From contig JAJUIK010000003.1 in the NCBI GenBank assembly GCA_029267635.1, positions 172,310 through 236,309 of the forward strand: a stretch of 64,000 nucleotides of DNA, given 5' to 3'. Origin of the DNA: Moraxellaceae bacterium. GTDB taxonomy: Bacteria > Pseudomonadota > Gammaproteobacteria > Pseudomonadales > Moraxellaceae. This document shows positions 39,117-48,094 of this stretch, one piece after another (the first letter of the stretch is position 1; every line of letters begins with the position of its first letter). The notes beneath the pieces are model-generated. The model was not told the origin of the DNA and made no database searches. It was given only the letters and a program-made list of their open reading frames with translations. The position numbers and the translations under genes are program-made.

Positions 39117-39944
39117 ATGGATTTTGATTTTAATTTAATCCTCGTTCCCGCTACACTGCTGTTTTTCCTGCTGTGGTTGCTCGACAAACTGGTGTTGAAA
39201 CAGCGTGAAACCCGTGGACGGGGAAACGAAAATTTTATCATTACCTGGGCCTATGATTTCTGGCCGGTGCTGGCAGTTGTATTGGTGCTGCGCTCATTTT
39301 TCTACGAGCCGTTTAATATCCCGTCAGACTCTATGGTACCAACCCTGGAAACGGGTGATTTTATTCTGGTGAATAAATACAACTACGGGATCCGTTTACC
39401 GATTGTAAATACCAAAGTGATCGATGTCGGTGCGCCAGAGCGCGGTGATGTGGCGGTGTTCCGTTATCCGCCACAACCGAGCATCAGTTATATCAAACGT
39501 ATCGTAGGTCTGCCGGGTGATCATATTGTGTATGATCATGGTCAGCTCAGCATTAATGGTCAGAAAGTGGTAAAAGTTCCAACAGAATTTAGCCGTGAAA
39601 AAGATGTGCTGGATACCCCAACCTCAATTTACCATAAAGAAACCTTAGGCAAGCACACGTTTACCATGCGTGAATTAGAAGGGGTAAATGTGGCACAACA
39701 GGCACCCTTCCTGAACACGATTGAAAATGGTAAATATTCAAGTGAAAATGGTTTATATTGGGAAGTCAAAGTTCCAGCTGGTCATTATTTTGCCATGGGG
39801 GATAACCGTGACCAGAGTGCAGACAGCCGTTTTTGGGGATTTGTACCGGAACAGAACCTGACCGGTCGTGCGGTGTATGTCTGGATGCATAAAGAACCAG
39901 GTTTTAAACTGCCATCCTTTAGCCGTAATGGTCAGATTGATTAA
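39117..39944 (+). CDS. lepB: Signal peptidase I
   Basis: 275-residue inner-membrane leader peptidase. Two N-terminal hydrophobic spans (about residues 5-22 and 42-60) precede the catalytic Ser in YEPFNIPSDSMVPTL and the Lys in SISYIKRIVGLPGD; box E is GDNRDQSADSRFWGFVPEQN. Same strand and 21 bases after lepA. Confidence 0.97.
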   Translation: MDFDFNLILVPATLLFFLLWLLDKLVLKQRETRGRGNENFIITWAYDFWPVLAVVLVLRSFFYEPFNIPSDSMVPTLETGDFILVNKYNYGIRLPIVNTKVIDVGAPERGDVAVFRYPPQPSISYIKRIVGLPGDHIVYDHGQLSINGQKVVKVPTEFSREKDVLDTPTSIYHKETLGKHTFTMRELEGVNVAQQAPFLNTIENGKYSSENGLYWEVKVPAGHYFAMGDNRDQSADSRFWGFVPEQNLTGRAVYVWMHKEPGFKLPSFSRNGQID

Positions 39945-39965
39945 ACAGTCATATGGATAATAAAA

Positions 39966-40346
39966 ATGCGTAAAGCTCAACAAGGTACGTCATATATTGC
40001 AATATTATTTGGGGTCATACTGTTTGCCATTTTTGTCAAAGCCGCTTTGATACTTTGGCCGGCATATTGGGATGATCGAGTGGTCAACACCCAGATTGAA
40101 GAGTTACTGAGAGACAGTCCTCTCACGATGAAGCCCTTTGAGTTTGAGTCAAAAATGGATCAAAGCTTCAATATGAACAATATCCGTGACTTAAACATTA
40201 AAGACATCACCGAATTGCAAAATGCCGGTGGTTTGGAAGTCAAGAAAAAATACGAAGTAAGAAAGCCTTTCTTGCTGAATATCGATTTAGTGTTAACGTT
40301 CGAGAAAGATTTTGATCAAAGGTCCGTCCAAAGTCAGGCTAAGTGA
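39966..40346 (+). CDS. DUF4845 membrane protein
   Basis: 126-residue protein with one N-terminal transmembrane span (YIAILFGVILFAIFVKAALI, about residues 10-29) and a periplasmic remainder. This family regularly sits between lepB and rnc in Gammaproteobacteria and has no assigned function. Its last 35 bases overlap the rnc start, suggesting translational coupling. Confidence 0.88.
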   Translation: MRKAQQGTSYIAILFGVILFAIFVKAALILWPAYWDDRVVNTQIEELLRDSPLTMKPFEFESKMDQSFNMNNIRDLNIKDITELQNAGGLEVKKKYEVRKPFLLNIDLVLTFEKDFDQRSVQSQAK

Positions 40347-41010
40347 TCCGCGCTTACCCAGCCGTATCGGTTATCAATTTAGACAGCCAGAGCTGCTCCA
40401 GCTTGCCCTGACACACCGATCGGTCAGTCACAAACATAACTATGAGCGTCTAGAGTTTCTAGGTGATTCATTGTTAGGTATGATCATCGCCAATCATCTG
40501 TACCATGCTTATCCGCATGAAAATGAAGGGCGTCTGACACGTATGCGTGCGACCTTGGTACGTCAAGAAACCTTGGGGAAAATTGCAACCGATTTGAAAC
40601 TTGGTCCATGTTTAATACTCAGTACCGGTGAGTTGAAATCAGGTGGACATCACCGTGAATCGATTCTCGCAGATACGGTTGAAGCAATTATTGGGGCAAT
40701 TTACCTCGATTGTTATGATTTAAGCAGCTTGCAAAAAATTGTTCTAAAATGGTATGAGCCATATTTGGAACATATTGAACCCACTGATCAACTGAAAGAT
40801 CCAAAATCACGCTTGCAGGAATATTTGCAGGCACGTAAAAAGCCGTTACCGATCTATGAAGTGGTTGATATTCAGGGCGATGCACCGAATCAGCACTTTA
40901 AAGTTGAATGTCGAGTCGAAGGGCTTTCGGTATTCAATGGTGAAGGTTCCAGCCGTCGATTTGCTGAACAGACAGCAGCGGCGGAAATTTTAAAACTTTT
41001 GGAGCAGTAG
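40312..41010 (+). CDS. rnc: Ribonuclease III
   Basis: 232-residue dsRNA endonuclease for rRNA and mRNA processing. Signature ERLEFLGDSLLG lies near residue 45, second acidic site LADTVEAIIGAIYLD near 120, and a C-terminal double-stranded RNA-binding domain starts at about residue 160. The start is a TTG at 40312 inside the end of the DUF4845 gene with GAGAAAG upstream; no ATG or GTG is available before the RNase domain. Confidence 0.93.
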   Translation: MIKGPSKVRLSDPRLPSRIGYQFRQPELLQLALTHRSVSHKHNYERLEFLGDSLLGMIIANHLYHAYPHENEGRLTRMRATLVRQETLGKIATDLKLGPCLILSTGELKSGGHHRESILADTVEAIIGAIYLDCYDLSSLQKIVLKWYEPYLEHIEPTDQLKDPKSRLQEYLQARKKPLPIYEVVDIQGDAPNQHFKVECRVEGLSVFNGEGSSRRFAEQTAAAEILKLLEQ

Positions 41011-41016
41011 TCTGCC

Positions 41017-42045
41017 ATGTCAAATCATTCCGATCACATCGATGCTGATCACGAGCCGTCTAATGACAGCAATAACCTGATTAACCAGTTCTTTAGTGAA
41101 CAGGGTACAGAAATCCCATCTGACTTTCGCAGTGGTTTCGTTGCGATTGTGGGGCGTCCGAACGTAGGCAAGTCTACGTTAATGAACCACTTGTTGGGAC
41201 AAAAACTTTCCATTACTTCACGTAAGCCTCAAACCACTCGACATAAAATTGTCGGGATTGATTCGCGTGAAAAATCTCAGGCGGTATTTGTCGACACCCC
41301 AGGGATGCACAAAAAAGAAGTGCGTGCCATCAATAAGATAATGAACCGTGCAGCACATTCCGCACTGCGCGATGTGAATCTGGTTCTGTTTGTTGTGGAT
41401 GCACAAAAATGGACGCAAAACGACGAACTGGTGTTAGAAAAACTGCGCAATGCTGAAATGCCGGTGATTCTGGTGATCAATAAACTGGATACCCTTGAAA
41501 ATAAAAATATGGCACTCCCTTTGATTCAGGAACGTGCCAAGTTGATGAATTTTGCCGAGATTGTTCCGGTTTCTGCTTTGCGTGGTGCCAATCTTGATCA
41601 CTTGCGTGACACGATTGAAAAATATTTGCCTTTCCAGCCGCCCTTATATTCATTTGACCAGATCACGGACCGTTCCGAGCGTTTTTTGGCTTCAGAGATC
41701 ATTCGTGAAAAGATCATGCGTCAGTTAGGGGAAGAGTTACCGTATGATTTAACGGTGCAAATCGAATCGTTTAAGATTGAAGATGCTGTATTGAATGAAA
41801 AAACCGGTCGCATGAAAGCGCCATGTACCTATATTGATGCTACGATCTTTGTCGACCGCCCAGGTCAGAAAGCGATTGTCATTGGTGAGAAGGGCGCGAA
41901 ACTGAAACGTATTGGGATGGATGCACGTGCGGACATGGAAAAAATGTTCGAGCAGAAAATCATGCTGACACTCTGGGTGAAAGTCAAAGGTGGCTGGTCG
42001 GATGACGAGCGCGCGCTGAAAAGTTTAGGTTATAGTGATATCTAA
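41017..42045 (+). CDS. era: GTPase Era
   Basis: 342-residue GTPase for 30S assembly, binding the 3' end of 16S rRNA. G1 is [11 protein letters not shown]3 is DTPGMH, G4 is NKLD. The C-terminal KH domain includes [14 protein letters not shown]. It has an unusually long acidic N-terminus (about 38 residues before the G domain: [16 protein letters not shown]...). GGAG precedes the ATG, 7 bases after rnc. Confidence 0.97.
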   Translation: MSNHSDHIDADHEPSNDSNNLINQFFSEQGTEIPSDFRSGFVAIVGRPNVGKSTLMNHLLGQKLSITSRKPQTTRHKIVGIDSREKSQAVFVDTPGMHKKEVRAINKIMNRAAHSALRDVNLVLFVVDAQKWTQNDELVLEKLRNAEMPVILVINKLDTLENKNMALPLIQERAKLMNFAEIVPVSALRGANLDHLRDTIEKYLPFQPPLYSFDQITDRSERFLASEIIREKIMRQLGEELPYDLTVQIESFKIEDAVLNEKTGRMKAPCTYIDATIFVDRPGQKAIVIGEKGAKLKRIGMDARADMEKMFEQKIMLTLWVKVKGGWSDDERALKSLGYSDI

Positions 42046-42067
42046 ACCTTAAGAAAATGGTGATCAC

Positions 42068-42280
42068 ATGAATACATTCAAGATCATGACTGTGCTCAGT
42101 TGTGTGATGCTGTTGCAGGGGTGTATTTATAAAGTGGTCACCGTTCCAGTTGGAATTGCCTATAAAACCACCAAAGGTGTAGTCAAAGGGACTGCAATCG
42201 TGGTTGGTGCTGTCATCCCGGACGGGGAGGATGACGATGAAAAAAACAAAGAAGATGAAGATGCTCAGCAGGATGATTAA
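42068..42280 (+). CDS. Small lipoprotein with acidic tail
   Basis: 70-residue protein. Signal MNTFKIMTVLSCVMLLQGC ends in lipobox L-L-Q-G-C (Cys19). The mature part has hydrophobic, Gly/Val-rich KVVTVPVGIAYKTTKGVVKG and a strongly acidic end (PDGEDDDEKNKEDEDAQQDD). Inserted between era and recO, where most relatives have direct junctions. I recognise it as an Acinetobacter-type lipoprotein of unknown role. Confidence 0.8.
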   Translation: MNTFKIMTVLSCVMLLQGCIYKVVTVPVGIAYKTTKGVVKGTAIVVGAVIPDGEDDDEKNKEDEDAQQDD

Positions 42281-42286
42281 ACGCAG

Positions 42287-43000
42287 ATGATGCGCAATCA
42301 GAGCTTGCATGGTTATCTGATCCATTCCCGTAAATATCGTGAACGCAGTCATATTGTGCATCTGTTTACCCAGGAATACGGGCGAATCGATGGTGTACTC
42401 AGGCAGACACCTCCACCGCAATATCAGCCCATCCGGGTACAAGCCAGTGGTAAAAGTGAGCTGAAGAATTTTAGCCAGCTGGAAACCATGCATCAGCCAG
42501 TTTTTTTTGCGGGTGATGCCTTTTTTGCCGGATTTTATCTGAATGAACTTCTACTGCGTTTGTGTCCTCTAGAAGAACCCATGCCGGAAACATTTGCGCA
42601 ATATCATGTTGCGGTCGCTCAGCTGCAACAATTGTCTGCTCATACTCAACCAGATATTTTTTTACGTCAGATTTTACGGCGTTTTGAGCACGTCCTGCTG
42701 CAAGAGCTCGGATATGCACTCGATTTTCAATATGATGCGCAGCGGGAACTGATCCAGCCTGAACGATATTATCAATTTCATCTGAGCGAAGGCTTTGTAC
42801 CAGTTCATGCTCAGACACATGCTGCACTCTCGGGGCATTTAATCCAATCCATGCAAGATGCAGTATCTAAGCCGGAATTTAACGCGCAGCAGCTGCAATT
42901 ATTGGGTAAACTTTACCGGCAAATGATCACGTCACTTTTAGGCGACCGGCCTCTTAAAAGTAGACAGTTGTGGATTCAACATCTTCCTACTCAATCGTAA
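42287..43000 (+). CDS. recO: DNA repair protein RecO
   Basis: 237-residue RecFOR mediator that loads RecA. The N-terminal OB fold starts [20 protein letters not shown] and includes [13 protein letters not shown]; a helical domain follows, without the Cys4 zinc site found in some RecO. Between the lipoprotein and pdxJ. Confidence 0.93.
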   Translation: MMRNQSLHGYLIHSRKYRERSHIVHLFTQEYGRIDGVLRQTPPPQYQPIRVQASGKSELKNFSQLETMHQPVFFAGDAFFAGFYLNELLLRLCPLEEPMPETFAQYHVAVAQLQQLSAHTQPDIFLRQILRRFEHVLLQELGYALDFQYDAQRELIQPERYYQFHLSEGFVPVHAQTHAALSGHLIQSMQDAVSKPEFNAQQLQLLGKLYRQMITSLLGDRPLKSRQLWIQHLPTQS

Positions 43001-43014
43001 CTGAGGAAATTTTT

Positions 43015-43740
43015 ATGGCTGCATTGCTTGGTGTAAACATTGACCATGTTGCTACGCTTAGACAAGCGCGAGGCACTTGTTATCCAGATCCTGTAGAGGC
43101 AGCATTGATTTGTGAGCAGGCCGGTGCACAAGGAATTACCTTGCACTTGCGTGAAGACCGTCGCCATATCCAGGATGATGATGTACGCCGTATGCGTCCA
43201 GTCTTGAAGACCCGTATGAATCTGGAATTGGCCGTGACCGATGAGATGGTGGCTTTCGCAAAAGAAATTCAGCCGCAGCATGTGTGTTTTGTACCAGAAC
43301 GCCGCCAGGAAGTGACGACCGAAGGTGGTTTGGATGTTTTGACCCATTTCGAAAAAGTGCAAGCTGCAACACGGGCATTGACGGCTATCGGTTGCGATGT
43401 GTCTTTATTTATTGATGCGGATCTTGCCCAGATTGATGCTGCAGTTGCCTGTGGTGCACCAACGATTGAGATTCATACTGGTGCCTATGCTGATGCAGAA
43501 ACACCAGAGGCACAACAGGCTGAGTTGCAGCGCATTATTCGTGGTGCTGAATACGCTGCAAGCAAAGGCTTGGTAGTGAATGCTGGACATGGTTTGAATC
43601 TGGACAATGTTGCACCGATTGCAGCGATTTCACAGATTCACGAATTAAATATTGGTCACTCAATTATTGCCGATGCGGTATTTGTCGGGCTGGAGCAGGC
43701 AGTAAAACGCATGAAAGCGGCGATTGAAGCGGTGAGATAA
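43015..43740 (+). CDS. pdxJ: Pyridoxine 5'-phosphate synthase
   Basis: 241-residue TIM-barrel enzyme joining 3-amino-2-oxopropyl phosphate and deoxyxylulose phosphate. Motifs are [38 protein letters not shown] and [17 protein letters not shown] lies 8 bases before ATG 43015; the frame opens 15 residues earlier into recO. Same pathway as pdxB at 6 kb. Confidence 0.97.
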   Translation: MAALLGVNIDHVATLRQARGTCYPDPVEAALICEQAGAQGITLHLREDRRHIQDDDVRRMRPVLKTRMNLELAVTDEMVAFAKEIQPQHVCFVPERRQEVTTEGGLDVLTHFEKVQAATRALTAIGCDVSLFIDADLAQIDAAVACGAPTIEIHTGAYADAETPEAQQAELQRIIRGAEYAASKGLVVNAGHGLNLDNVAPIAAISQIHELNIGHSIIADAVFVGLEQAVKRMKAAIEAVR

Positions 43741-43744
43741 TTTG

Positions 43745-44398
43745 ATGTCCACGATTGATTATGATGAATTGATGCAGCCGGTGATCGCTTTTTTAGGCTG
43801 TGAAACACCAAAAGCCTGGCTGGATGAGGCGCTGAACAATCTGGAACTGTTGATGCAGGACCATGCCAACTGCGAGAAAAAAGCCGCAGGCACAGCGATG
43901 AATTTGATGTTCCGTTACAGCTTCTTTACCGATTTGCAGGTTAAATTGGCGCAACTGGTTCGTGAAGAAATGCTGCATTATGAGCAGGTTCTGGAATTCA
44001 TGGCGAAACGTGGTCAGGAGTGGAAAGGTTTAAGTGCAGGACGTTATGCGGGTGGCTTGCGTAAAGAAATCCGCACCTATGAGCCCGAAGCATTAATTGA
44101 TGTGCTGATTATTGGTGCTTTTGTCGAAGCGCGTTCTTGTGAGCGTTTTTATGCCTTGGCACCCTTAGTGGATGAAGAGCTTGGACGCTATTATCGTTAT
44201 TTGCTCAAGTCTGAATCACGTCATTATGAAGATTATCTGGCGCTTGCGATGGATGTCGCGAAGACAGCCAAACTAAAAAATCCGGAAGAGGATATTCAGC
44301 AACGTATCGCGCATATCCGTGAAGTGGAAAAACAGCTGATCTTGTCTGAAGATGATACGTTTCGCTTTCATAGCGGCGTACCCGCTCAGGCGGCTTAA
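43745..44398 (+). CDS. miaE: tRNA-(ms2io6A)-hydroxylase MiaE
   Basis: 217-residue non-haem diiron monooxygenase that hydroxylates 2-methylthio-N6-isopentenyladenosine at tRNA position 37. Ferritin-like helices carry Glu/His ligands (REEMLHYEQVLEF, EARSCERFYALA, LKSESRHYEDYLALA). ATG 43745 was chosen over TTG 43742. Starts five bases after the pdxJ stop. Confidence 0.93.
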   Translation: MSTIDYDELMQPVIAFLGCETPKAWLDEALNNLELLMQDHANCEKKAAGTAMNLMFRYSFFTDLQVKLAQLVREEMLHYEQVLEFMAKRGQEWKGLSAGRYAGGLRKEIRTYEPEALIDVLIIGAFVEARSCERFYALAPLVDEELGRYYRYLLKSESRHYEDYLALAMDVAKTAKLKNPEEDIQQRIAHIREVEKQLILSEDDTFRFHSGVPAQAA

Positions 44399-44421
44399 AC
44401 GACAGAGTCCTCTTAAAACTC

Positions 44422-44449
44422 AATCCTCTATTCGATAGGGGATTTTTTA
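44422..44449 (+). terminator. miaE terminator
   Basis: ATCCTCTAT and ATAGGGGAT pair over 9 bases (one G-T) around a TCG loop, followed by TTTTTTAT. Confidence 0.85.
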
Positions 44450-44468
44450 TATTTAAAAAGACAGAAAA

Positions 44469-44500
44469 TAAAAAAGCCCGCTTTAATGCTGCGGGCTTTC
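44469..44500 (-). terminator. tRNA-Asn terminator
   Basis: AAAGCCCGC and GCGGGCTTT form a 9-bp GC-rich stem. On the minus strand it is followed by TTTTTATTTT, eight bases beyond the CCA end of the tRNA. Confidence 0.92.
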
Positions 44501-44507
44501 TTGAATT

Positions 44508-44583
44508 TGGCTCTCCCACCTGGGCTCGAACCAGGGACCTGCGGATTAACAGTCCGTCGCTCTACCGACTGAGCTATGGGAGA
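44508..44583 (-). tRNA. tRNA-Asn (GUU)
   Basis: 76 bases including an encoded CCA. Acceptor arms TCTCCCA and TGGGAGA pair perfectly; D-loop TAGCTCAGTCGGTAGAGCG; anticodon stem-loop CGGACTGTTAATCCG with GTT; T-loop GGTTCGAGCCC; discriminator G. Its own promoter and terminator are visible. No repeat of the 3' end nearby, so no integrated element is seen at this site. Confidence 0.98.
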
Positions 44584-44594
44584 ATCTGCATGCG

Positions 44595-44622
44595 ATTATA
44601 AGCAGATTTCACCTAGGGTCAA
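44595..44622 (-). promoter_or_regulatory. Promoter of tRNA-Asn
   Basis: On the minus strand TTGACC (44617-44622) and TATAAT (44595-44600) are separated by 16 bases, 11 bases before the tRNA 5' end. Confidence 0.85.
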
Positions 44623-44817
44623 GTGATTCTGCATAGATTTCAGAAAATTGATGACTGTCTGATTCTTATTTAAACAAATGGGGTGAATTGGATTGAAAGC
44701 CTTGCCTGAAACGCACTGAAAGGCTAGATTAACTTCAATGAAGTGTTTGAATTTAGTTCAAACCGTGTGGATTTAACCAACTTGCCAGCACTGAAATGGC
44801 TAAAATGGAGACAGCGT

Positions 44818-45276
44818 ATGCAAACACTTACGATTGCTGAAATCTTTTCTGATTTTTCTTATTATCAAGTTCATTATCTTTCGATTATCACTCAGCCCGA
44901 GCAATATTTTACTCCAGTACAGGGGGCCTTTATTCAGGTGTGGCCAGTGGGTACACAGCCGTTGTATTTAGGTGATCTGTTACAGTTATGGTTTTCAGAA
45001 AAATGGCTGGTCCAGTCACCTTGTCAACTATTACTTGAAGCCCGTAGCAATGGACGTAAACAGCCGCTACAGCGTAAAAAGGATCTGTACTTATATGAAC
45101 TGAGTGGTAGTGCCTTATCTGGGCGTAATCACTGCAAAGTCTGGTCGTATTCCGAGCAGAAAACTTTATCCGTTTCCCTGGACAGCGTCTTTAAATATTA
45201 TTGCCTGTATCGGGGCACGTCACGTCCAGAAGTTCCGGAGCAAAATTTGCGAGATGCGTTAAAATCATCACTTTGA
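44818..45276 (+). CDS. Hypothetical protein, unrecognised
   Basis: 152-residue protein from ATG 44818, which has GGAG at 44807-44810 seven bases upstream. The frame extends to a GTG at 44743 (177 residues) without a ribosome binding site. The protein is rich in Tyr, Trp, Leu and Gln, has no signal peptide or transmembrane span, and reads as a beta-rich domain (AFIQVWPVGTQPLYLGDLLQ, KDLYLYELSGSALSGRNHCK). No motif is recognised. Upstream gap to the tRNA shows no other gene. Confidence 0.6.
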   Translation: MQTLTIAEIFSDFSYYQVHYLSIITQPEQYFTPVQGAFIQVWPVGTQPLYLGDLLQLWFSEKWLVQSPCQLLLEARSNGRKQPLQRKKDLYLYELSGSALSGRNHCKVWSYSEQKTLSVSLDSVFKYYCLYRGTSRPEVPEQNLRDALKSSL

Positions 45277-45480
45277 TTATATCAGTCTATGGCCTGTTTT
45301 CCAGACCTATTGCTGCGGTAATTTTGCTAATGATCACCTGGCTCCAGATTTATAGATCTCATCCTGCATTTTCCGTTGGTTTTGATAACAGAAATTTTGA
45401 TTTGTGAAATCGAAGATCAATATTGGCATTCTAGGTACGATTTTGGATATGGTGCTAGACACCGATTATTGAAAATGGAC
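45201..45480 (+). pseudogene. Possible frameshifted small membrane protein gene
   Basis: A frame ending at 45407 contains the hydrophobic stretch LFSRPIAAVILLMITWLQIY followed by RSHPAFSVGFDNRNFDL and a stop. Directly after the stop a different frame continues plausibly as EIEDQYWHSRYDFGYGARHR and LLKMDVQ, until the EamA gene begins. A single-base shift near 45403 would join them. The layout, membrane hairpin then soluble strand region, is reminiscent of YgfX/CptA-like proteins, but I cannot confirm homology. It may instead be non-coding. Confidence 0.3.
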
Positions 45481-45488
45481 GTTCAAGC

Positions 45489-46325
45489 ATGTTCTGGAAA
45501 ATTGCACTGGCCATGTTCGCCTTTGCCGCGAATTCGGTGCTGTGCCGCCTGGCCTTAGTGGGGCAGCATATCGATCCTATGAGTTTCACCACCATTCGGG
45601 TGAGCAGTGGAGCTCTGGTTTTAATGCTGCTATTTTTGAGCAGGACGCATCGCCATAAAATTGAATGGAATAGGTTGCATGCTGTTTTTTTAACGGTATA
45701 TATGCTGGCGTTTTCTATTGCCTATCTGAAAATAGATGCGGGTGTGGGCGCTTTATTGTTGTTTGGTACCGTACAACTCAGCATGGTGCTCTATGCAGTT
45801 TGGCGAGGGGAGCGGGTCAGCCTGCCCCGTGGAATCGGATTGGCATTGGCCCTTGCAGGAATCGTACTTTTGCTCTTGCCCGGTGCTCAGGCACCTGATT
45901 TGAAGTATTCCTTAGTGATGATTCTCTCTGGTTTAGCCTGGGGAGCCTATAGTATTGTGGGACAACGCAATCAGGATCCGCTGAGCAGTAGTCTGGCAAA
46001 TTTCCTGCTTGCAGTACCCTTGGTGCTGATCAGTAGTGTTTTATTGAATATGGACCGTTATTTTGATGTCCAGGGTATTGTGCTCGCTATCCTGTCGGGT
46101 GGTTTGGCATCGAGTGGTGCTTATGTGCTGTGGTATGCCATTGTAAAAAAAATTGACCGGGTGACAGCGAGCACTGTGCAGCTGAGTGTGCCCTGTCTGG
46201 CGATTTTGGGTGGAACCTGGTTGATTGGAGAGTCAGTGAATCTCAGGATGATCATGGCAACCGTGATGGTGTTATTGGGGATTTGGTTGGTGATTCTCAC
46301 TCTTGCTAAGCCTGCTCGGGTTTGA
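45489..46325 (+). CDS. EamA/DMT family transporter
   Basis: 278-residue inner-membrane protein with about ten spans in two EamA repeats (first to about residue 130, second with SGLAWGAYSIVGQRNQDP onward). FAANSVLCRLALVGQHIDPM and TTIRVSSGALVLMLLFL are the DMT signature. Likely exports a small metabolite; the substrate cannot be told. The ribosome binding site is weak. Confidence 0.88.
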   Translation: MFWKIALAMFAFAANSVLCRLALVGQHIDPMSFTTIRVSSGALVLMLLFLSRTHRHKIEWNRLHAVFLTVYMLAFSIAYLKIDAGVGALLLFGTVQLSMVLYAVWRGERVSLPRGIGLALALAGIVLLLLPGAQAPDLKYSLVMILSGLAWGAYSIVGQRNQDPLSSSLANFLLAVPLVLISSVLLNMDRYFDVQGIVLAILSGGLASSGAYVLWYAIVKKIDRVTASTVQLSVPCLAILGGTWLIGESVNLRMIMATVMVLLGIWLVILTLAKPARV

Positions 46326-46354
46326 CGAGAGAGGAAGGTCTTGAAGCCTCAATA

Positions 46355-46383
46355 AAAAACCGCCAACGAATGGCGGTTTTTTT
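46355..46383. terminator. Bidirectional terminator EamA / aminotransferase
   Basis: AAAAACCGCCA and TGGCGGTTTTT form an 11-bp stem with a 5-base loop between convergent genes. Confidence 0.95.
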
Positions 46384-46399
46384 AAGCAATATGTATAAA

Positions 46400-47635
46400 T
46401 TATTTTGCCGCTTTTTCTGCTTCGATTGAAGCAATCGCTGCGTCTACGCCTTCGATCGAATCAGCCGCTTTCTTGATACGAGCAAGCGCATCAACTAGAA
46501 CTTCATCAGCAGTCGCATAAGAAATACGCATGAAACCGCCTAGACCGAATGCATCACCAGGAACAACCGCAACACCCGTTTCTTCCAATAACCATTCAGA
46601 GAATTCTGTGCAAGATTTTAAACCTTTGGCACGGATCAATGGTTTGATATTTGCGTATGCATAGAATGCACCATCTGCAGGTAAGCAAGAGATACCTTTG
46701 ATGTCATTCAAGCCATTTACAACCAAGTCATGACGGCGTTTGAAGGCTTCGATCATTGGTTGAAGTACGTCTTGTGGACCATTCAATGCAGCTTCAGCAG
46801 CCACTTGTGAAATCGAAGTTGGGTTCGAAGTCGATTGTGACTGGATTTTTTTCATCGCGCCAATCAGTTTTGCAGGGCCTGCTGCATAGCCGATACGCCA
46901 GCCAGTCATTGCATACGCTTTAGACACACCATTTAACACGATGGTACGGTCATAAAGATCTGGTGCAACAGTCGCAATGTTGTAGAACTCATCTTCCCAA
47001 CGGATTGGTTCATACATGTCGTCAGAAGCGATGAGAACTTCTGGGTATTTACGCAACACTTCAGCCAAAGCAAGAAGTTCTTCTTTGGTGTAGATCATGC
47101 CTGTTGGGTTTGATGGGCTGTTTAACACCAATAAACGTGTTTTATCGGTAATTGCTGCTTCCAATTGTGCAGGTGTGATTTTGAAGCGTTGTTCTTCACC
47201 ACATTTTACGATTACTGGAACGCCTTCAGCGATGATCACCATATCTGGATAGCTTACCCAGTAAGGTGCAGGAATAATCACTTCGTCACCTTTGTTTAAT
47301 AACGCAAGTGCCAAGTTAAAGAATGACTGTTTACCACCACAAGAAACCAAAATCTGGTTTGCTTGGTAGTCAAGGTTATTATCGCGCTTGAATTTTGCAA
47401 TAATTGCTTTTTTTAAGCCTGGAGTACCATCAACAGCAGTGTATTTGGTGAAGCCTTTGTTAATCGCTTCAATTGCTGCATCTTTGATGTGTTGAGGCGT
47501 GTCAAAATCAGGTTCGCCTGCACCCAAACCAATTACGTTTTTACCTGCCGCTTTTAATTCAGCAGCTTTGTTAGTAACAGCAAGTGTTGGGGACGGTTTG
47601 ATGGCATTTACACGATCAGAGAGACGTACGTCCAC
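46400..47635 (-). CDS. aspC: Class I aspartate aminotransferase
   Basis: 411-residue PLP enzyme of the aspartate/prephenate aminotransferase type (Ib). Motifs are GLGAGEPDFDTPQHIKDAA, NSPSNPTGMIYTKEEL, DDMYEPIRWE and the PLP Lys in NGVSKAYAMTGWRIGYAAG; FMRISYATADE binds substrate carboxylate. It starts at GTG 47635 with AAGGAA 8-9 bases upstream. Substrate range (aspartate, prephenate or aromatic) is not fixed by sequence. Confidence 0.92.
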   Translation of the reverse strand: MDVRLSDRVNAIKPSPTLAVTNKAAELKAAGKNVIGLGAGEPDFDTPQHIKDAAIEAINKGFTKYTAVDGTPGLKKAIIAKFKRDNNLDYQANQILVSCGGKQSFFNLALALLNKGDEVIIPAPYWVSYPDMVIIAEGVPVIVKCGEEQRFKITPAQLEAAITDKTRLLVLNSPSNPTGMIYTKEELLALAEVLRKYPEVLIASDDMYEPIRWEDEFYNIATVAPDLYDRTIVLNGVSKAYAMTGWRIGYAAGPAKLIGAMKKIQSQSTSNPTSISQVAAEAALNGPQDVLQPMIEAFKRRHDLVVNGLNDIKGISCLPADGAFYAYANIKPLIRAKGLKSCTEFSEWLLEETGVAVVPGDAFGLGGFMRISYATADEVLVDALARIKKAADSIEGVDAAIASIEAEKAAK

Positions 47636-47856
47636 GGCAGTATTCCTTCTTATAGGGATAAAAAATAAAAAAGCAGACTATTTTATCCTAAAAATAGCAG
47701 CTTGTTGGCTTAATATCTCAATAAATTAATAAAAAAACTGCAATTGTTGGCTCCTTTGGTCTAAAGCACTTTGGGGGAACTGTCTAAGCTAGAGCGATAT
47801 CGCGTGTAGCGGCAAAATCCCGTACAATAGTGCCCAGGCTTCAGAGAGTAAAAAGC

Positions 47857-48036
47857 ATGAGTACTCAAAATTCCAACCCCAAAAAGCCTGTGGTGAAACT
47901 CCCATTTCCTGTGCAGCAGGCCAATGATGAGAATGCAGATGTGGCTTTAGAAGATGTTCGTCCTAAACCCCTGCGCTATGCAGACCGGACCTGGATGCCA
48001 CCGCGTGGTACCCGGAGATCGATGGGGAAGCGTTAA
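47857..48036 (+). CDS. Small basic hypothetical protein, 59 residues
   Basis: Starts MSTQNSNPKKPVVKLPFPVQ, has an acidic middle (DENADVALEDVRPKPLRYAD) and a basic end (PRGTRRSMGKR). No membrane span or signal. The frame extends nine residues upstream to 47830; AGAGAG before ATG 47857 favours the shorter form. A TACAAT at 47823-47828 may be its -10 box. It has its own strong terminator. Function unknown; a nucleic-acid or ribosome contact would be a guess. Confidence 0.65.
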   Translation: MSTQNSNPKKPVVKLPFPVQQANDENADVALEDVRPKPLRYADRTWMPPRGTRRSMGKR

Positions 48037-48047
48037 TCGCGCTATAT

Positions 48048-48085
48048 AAAAAATCGCAACCGTGTAGGTTGCGATTTTTTATTTT
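48048..48085. terminator. Strong bidirectional terminator
   Basis: AAAAAATCGCAACC and GGTTGCGATTTTTT make a perfect 14-bp stem with a GTGTA loop, between the small basic protein gene and the convergent protease gene. Confidence 0.96.
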
Positions 48086-48094
48086 AAGAATGGC

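Noticed and set aside
41984..42493. 169-residue minus-strand frame opposite era, the lipoprotein and recO
   Set aside because: Shadow frame with His/Phe-rich unordered composition and no ribosome binding site.
44508..44583. tRNA-Asn as an integration site for a genomic island
   Set aside because: No direct repeat of the tRNA 3' end, no integrase and no phage genes on either side.
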